Origin: a virus
IMG/VR virus record: IMGVR_UViG_3300031857_019986
Location: 1 to 23,768 of that record
Strand: one strand, 5' to 3'
DNA: 23,768 nucleotides
Within the stretch, counting starts at the first letter, position 1, and each line of letters begins with the position of its first letter. A program made the translations under genes and the position numbers. Positions 21,666-23,768 of this stretch are shown here, piece by piece. The notes beneath the pieces were generated by a model that was given only the letters and a program-made list of their open reading frames with translations, did not search any database and was not told the DNA's origin.

Positions 21666-23768
21666 TTATGGGACAATATTCAAAACACCAGCATTACTCC
21701 AAACTGAACCTGAAGGAAGTCCTGCGGATGAAGTTGGAATTGTTTTGATTGACAAGTTATTTACGAATGTTGTACAAACTCTGTCCACCGAAATATTGGC
21801 CCCGACAATAAATGAAGTTGTTCCCGTTGATGCAATTGTATTCCCACTTCCCGCTAATACACCACTAAATGCCGCACTTACAGTGTTTCCACTACCACCA
21901 CCTATAAATGAACAATCGGCACTAACAACATTACGAAGACCTATAAATATTCCTGATGAACAACCAGTAGTATTGTTAAAAAATCCATTACCCACAATTG
22001 AATAATAACTACTTGCAGTATTACTGGACCCACCACCTATAAATGACCTACTTCCACTTGCGGTGTTTTGACGACCTCCACTAATGGTTGAATAAGGACC
22101 ACTTGCGGTGTTAAAAAATCCACCACCCACGGTTGAGACAAAACCATTTGCGGTATTAGTGGTACCTCCGGCAATTGTTGATGTAGAACCTGTTGCAGTG
22201 TTATTTCTACCACCACCAATAAACGAGTAACCTCCACTTGAGGTGTTTTTATATCCACCGCTTATGGTTGACCTACAACCACCGGCGGTATTTTGACGAC
22301 CACCACTTATTGTTGATGTTTCACCACTTGCTATGTTTTGACGACCTCCACCTATAAATGAACCTGTACCACTTGCGGTGTTTATAATACCCCCACTTAC
22401 AGTGGAAGTATCACCATTAGCAATATTAGCACTCCCTCCACCTACGGTTGAGTATTGACTACTTGCGGTATTACTTCGTCCACCACCTATGGTTGAGCAA
22501 GCTCCACCCGCAATGTTTCTATATCCACCTGATATTGTTGATGTCAGACCTGATGTAATATTACAGCATCCTCCACCAATAAATGAACATGCTCCACCAG
22601 CGATATTTAGACAACCACCAACAACTGATGATGTATTACCACTTGCAACATTGGTTCTACCCCCCACTATTGTAGAATAGTTACCACTTGCAGTATTAGT
22701 GAATCCACCACCAACAAAAGACGAAATCCCACACGCAATGTTTCCACACCCACCAACAACTGTATCTCTCAAATTTAATGCAATATTTGCCCCTCCACTA
22801 CCGATAAATGAAAAATTACCCGTTGCTGTATTTGAAAAACCACCACTTATTGTTGAGTAAACACCATTGGATGTATTACCACTACCACCACCAATAAATG
22901 AACACGCTCCACCAGCAACGTTACAACTACCACCAACAACTGATGATGTTGTTCCTGTAACTCTATTTTGAAATCCTCCACCAATAAATGTGTAGGTACA
23001 ATTCGAGATTAATGTTGGAGCAACTGTGAAAGTACAAGACGATAATACAAATGTTCCCCCTAACGTATTATTACCAACACCTCCAGCTATTACTGAACCT
23101 GTCGCTAAACACCCACTTGTTGAGTTACAAATACTATTACAAAAACCACCACCAATTACTGAATAAACACCACATGCTGCATTACATCGTCCACCACTAA
23201 CCGTTGAGCCGGTAACATTTGAGCGGTTATTTTGACCTCCTCCAACAGTTGAATGATAACCACTAGAAGTATTAGAGTAACCCCCACTAATTGTTGAATT
23301 ACATCCTGATGCGAAATTAGCTCGTCCACCACCTACTGTTGACGCAGTGCAACTCGCAGTATTTTGCATACCTCCTCCGACTGTTGTATAACTAGCACTT
23401 GCGGTGTTTGAACGTCCTCCACCTATTGTAACCCAAGTAAAATTGGCTACGTTTGATTGTCCCCCTCCAATTACTGACGAAAGACTAGAATTATTGTTAA
23501 ATCTACCCCCACCTATGTTTGAATAGGAGGCACTTATGGTATTAGAATATCCTCCACTTACGGTTGAATAACAACCACTTACGGTATTAATCCTCCCACC
23601 ACTTATTGTTGAATAAACTCCACTTGATATGTTTTTGCAACCTCCACCGATAAATGAACATGCACCAACAGCGGTATTACAATATCCACCACTAATTGTT
23701 GATGTATTACCACTTGCAATGTTTTGTCGTCCCCCACCGATAAATGAACAAGCTCCTCCCGCAATGTT
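21666..23768 (-). CDS. Long YadA-head-like repeat fibre protein, N-terminus cut by window edge
   Basis: The frame is open from the right edge (no start seen) to TAA at 21666-21668: 700 residues. An internal Met at 23369 is not the start, since the same repeats continue upstream of it. About 36 units of 15 residues follow a consensus N-T-A-S-G-x-x-S-T-I-S-G-G-x-x. This is the pattern of the left-handed beta-roll head of trimeric YadA/Hep_Hag-type adhesins. Two unit-breaking inserts of about 22 and 35 residues lie around 22975-23160. The protein ends with a different domain, NNLSIKTIPTSSAGLPSGSV, then WSNAGVLNIVP, a C-terminal style seen in phage fibres. Cysteines are frequent at repeat positions 6, 7, 14 and 15. 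It most likely forms a trimeric fibre or appendage that contacts the host. It is followed at once by the glycan operon, making it a plausible glycosylation target. Confidence 0.85.
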   Translation of the reverse strand, partial: NIAGGACSFIGGGRQNIASGNTSTISGGYCNTAVGACSFIGGGCKNISSGVYSTISGGRINTVSGCYSTVSGGYSNTISASYSNIGGGRFNNNSSLSSVIGGGQSNVANFTWVTIGGGRSNTASASYTTVGGGMQNTASCTASTVGGGRANFASGCNSTISGGYSNTSSGYHSTVGGGQNNRSNVTGSTVSGGRCNAACGVYSVIGGGFCNSICNSTSGCLATGSVIAGGVGNNTLGGTFVLSSCTFTVAPTLISNCTYTFIGGGFQNRVTGTTSSVVGGSCNVAGGACSFIGGGSGNTSNGVYSTISGGFSNTATGNFSFIGSGGANIALNLRDTVVGGCGNIACGISSFVGGGFTNTASGNYSTIVGGRTNVASGNTSSVVGGCLNIAGGACSFIGGGCCNITSGLTSTISGGYRNIAGGACSTIGGGRSNTASSQYSTVGGGSANIANGDTSTVSGGIINTASGTGSFIGGGRQNIASGETSTISGGRQNTAGGCRSTISGGYKNTSSGGYSFIGGGRNNTATGSTSTIAGGTTNTANGFVSTVGGGFFNTASGPYSTISGGRQNTASGSRSFIGGGSSNTASSYYSIVGNGFFNNTTGCSSGIFIGLRNVVSADCSFIGGGSGNTVSAAFSGVLAGSGNTIASTGTTSFIVGANISVDRVCTTFVNNLSIKTIPTSSAGLPSGSVWSNAGVLNIVP
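21820..23768 (-). repeat. In-frame 45-bp coding repeats (15-aa units)
   Basis: Repeats of 45 bases run through the fibre gene, seen on the plus strand as recurring CCACC(A/T)ATAAATGAAC and ACTTGCGGTGTT-like blocks. They stay in frame with no spacer or frameshift. Units have diverged at the third codon positions and at the two variable residues, so they are old but still similar enough to allow unequal recombination and length change. Confidence 0.9.

Noticed and set aside
21650-21770. 11-base inverted repeat (ACATTCGTAAA / TTTACGAATGT) around the fibre 3' end
   Set aside because: The arms are about 100 bases apart, one in coding sequence, without a U-tract or other support; probably chance in AT-rich DNA.
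22489-22680. Plus-strand open frames inside the repeat fibre gene (also 21745-22005 and minus-frame 22037-22258)
   Set aside because: They arise because a stop-free repeat in one frame leaves other frames open. Their translations are low-complexity Pro/Val repeats.
21700-23768. Evenly spaced DNA repeats that could look like a CRISPR array
   Set aside because: The 45-base period is uninterrupted, in frame across 700 codons and degenerate at wobble positions. There are no unique spacers or exact repeats, so it is a coding repeat.
21666-23768. Diversity-generating retroelement target in the fibre
   Set aside because: No reverse transcriptase, template repeat or adenine-biased variable region is seen in the window.
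1-23768. tRNA genes, insertion sequences, integrase or attachment sites
   Set aside because: No cloverleaf, transposase or integrase pattern was recognised by reading; a dedicated tRNA search was not possible.

Overview
The window looks like part of a T4-like (myovirus) phage genome. The evidence is a contractile tail sheath, neck and sheath-terminator proteins resembling T4 gp13, gp14 and gp15, a T4-gp43-type family B DNA polymerase, and dense, overlapping genes on both strands. The DNA is strongly AT-rich. The start codons examined have no recognisable Shine-Dalgarno sequence, which would fit a Bacteroidota host, but the host cannot be fixed from this window. The overall style resembles uncultivated aquatic T4-like phages.

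Layout. 1-2443 (-): most of a large tail sheath protein, cut by the left edge. 2565-2714 (+): a tiny ribbon-helix-helix-like protein, not previously listed as an ORF. 2711-4272 (-): gp15-like and gp14-like proteins. 4308-9115 (+): a SNF2-family helicase, a Mn-type superoxide dismutase fused to an extra C-terminal region with a PD-(D/E)XK/Mrr-like nuclease signature, a gp13-like neck protein and a small beta-rich protein. 9112-11907 (-): DNA polymerase, with a terminator-like hairpin lying antisense inside the convergent neighbour. 11994-12021: intrinsic terminator of the next minus-strand unit. 12042-13192 (-): three small probable virion proteins, two of them paralogues. 13220-21614 (-): an almost gapless operon of eleven genes for glycan building and modification. 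21666-23768 (-): a long, cysteine-rich, 15-residue-repeat YadA-head-like fibre, cut by the right edge.

How the genes fit together. The minus-strand operon holds six glycosyltransferase-type genes (two HtrL/YibB-like, one of them fused to a GT2-like domain; one GT2; one DxD GT; one GT60/GlcNAc-type; one GT9-like). Embedded in it is a run of APS kinase (CysC), an HxGH nucleotidyltransferase, a PAPS-dependent sulfotransferase and a DUF2061 membrane protein, plus a SET-domain methyltransferase. The simplest reading is that the phage makes and decorates, possibly sulfates, a glycan on its own fibre or on the host surface. Late structural genes share a sense-strand TATTTAT element near their starts, three times as the exact 11-mer TATTTATCAAT. 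The helicase and polymerase genes lack it, which suggests a temporal regulatory signal.

The two most unusual items are the superoxide dismutase-nuclease fusion among the neck genes and the sulfation cassette inside the glycosyltransferase operon. No tRNA, CRISPR array, insertion sequence or integrase was recognised.
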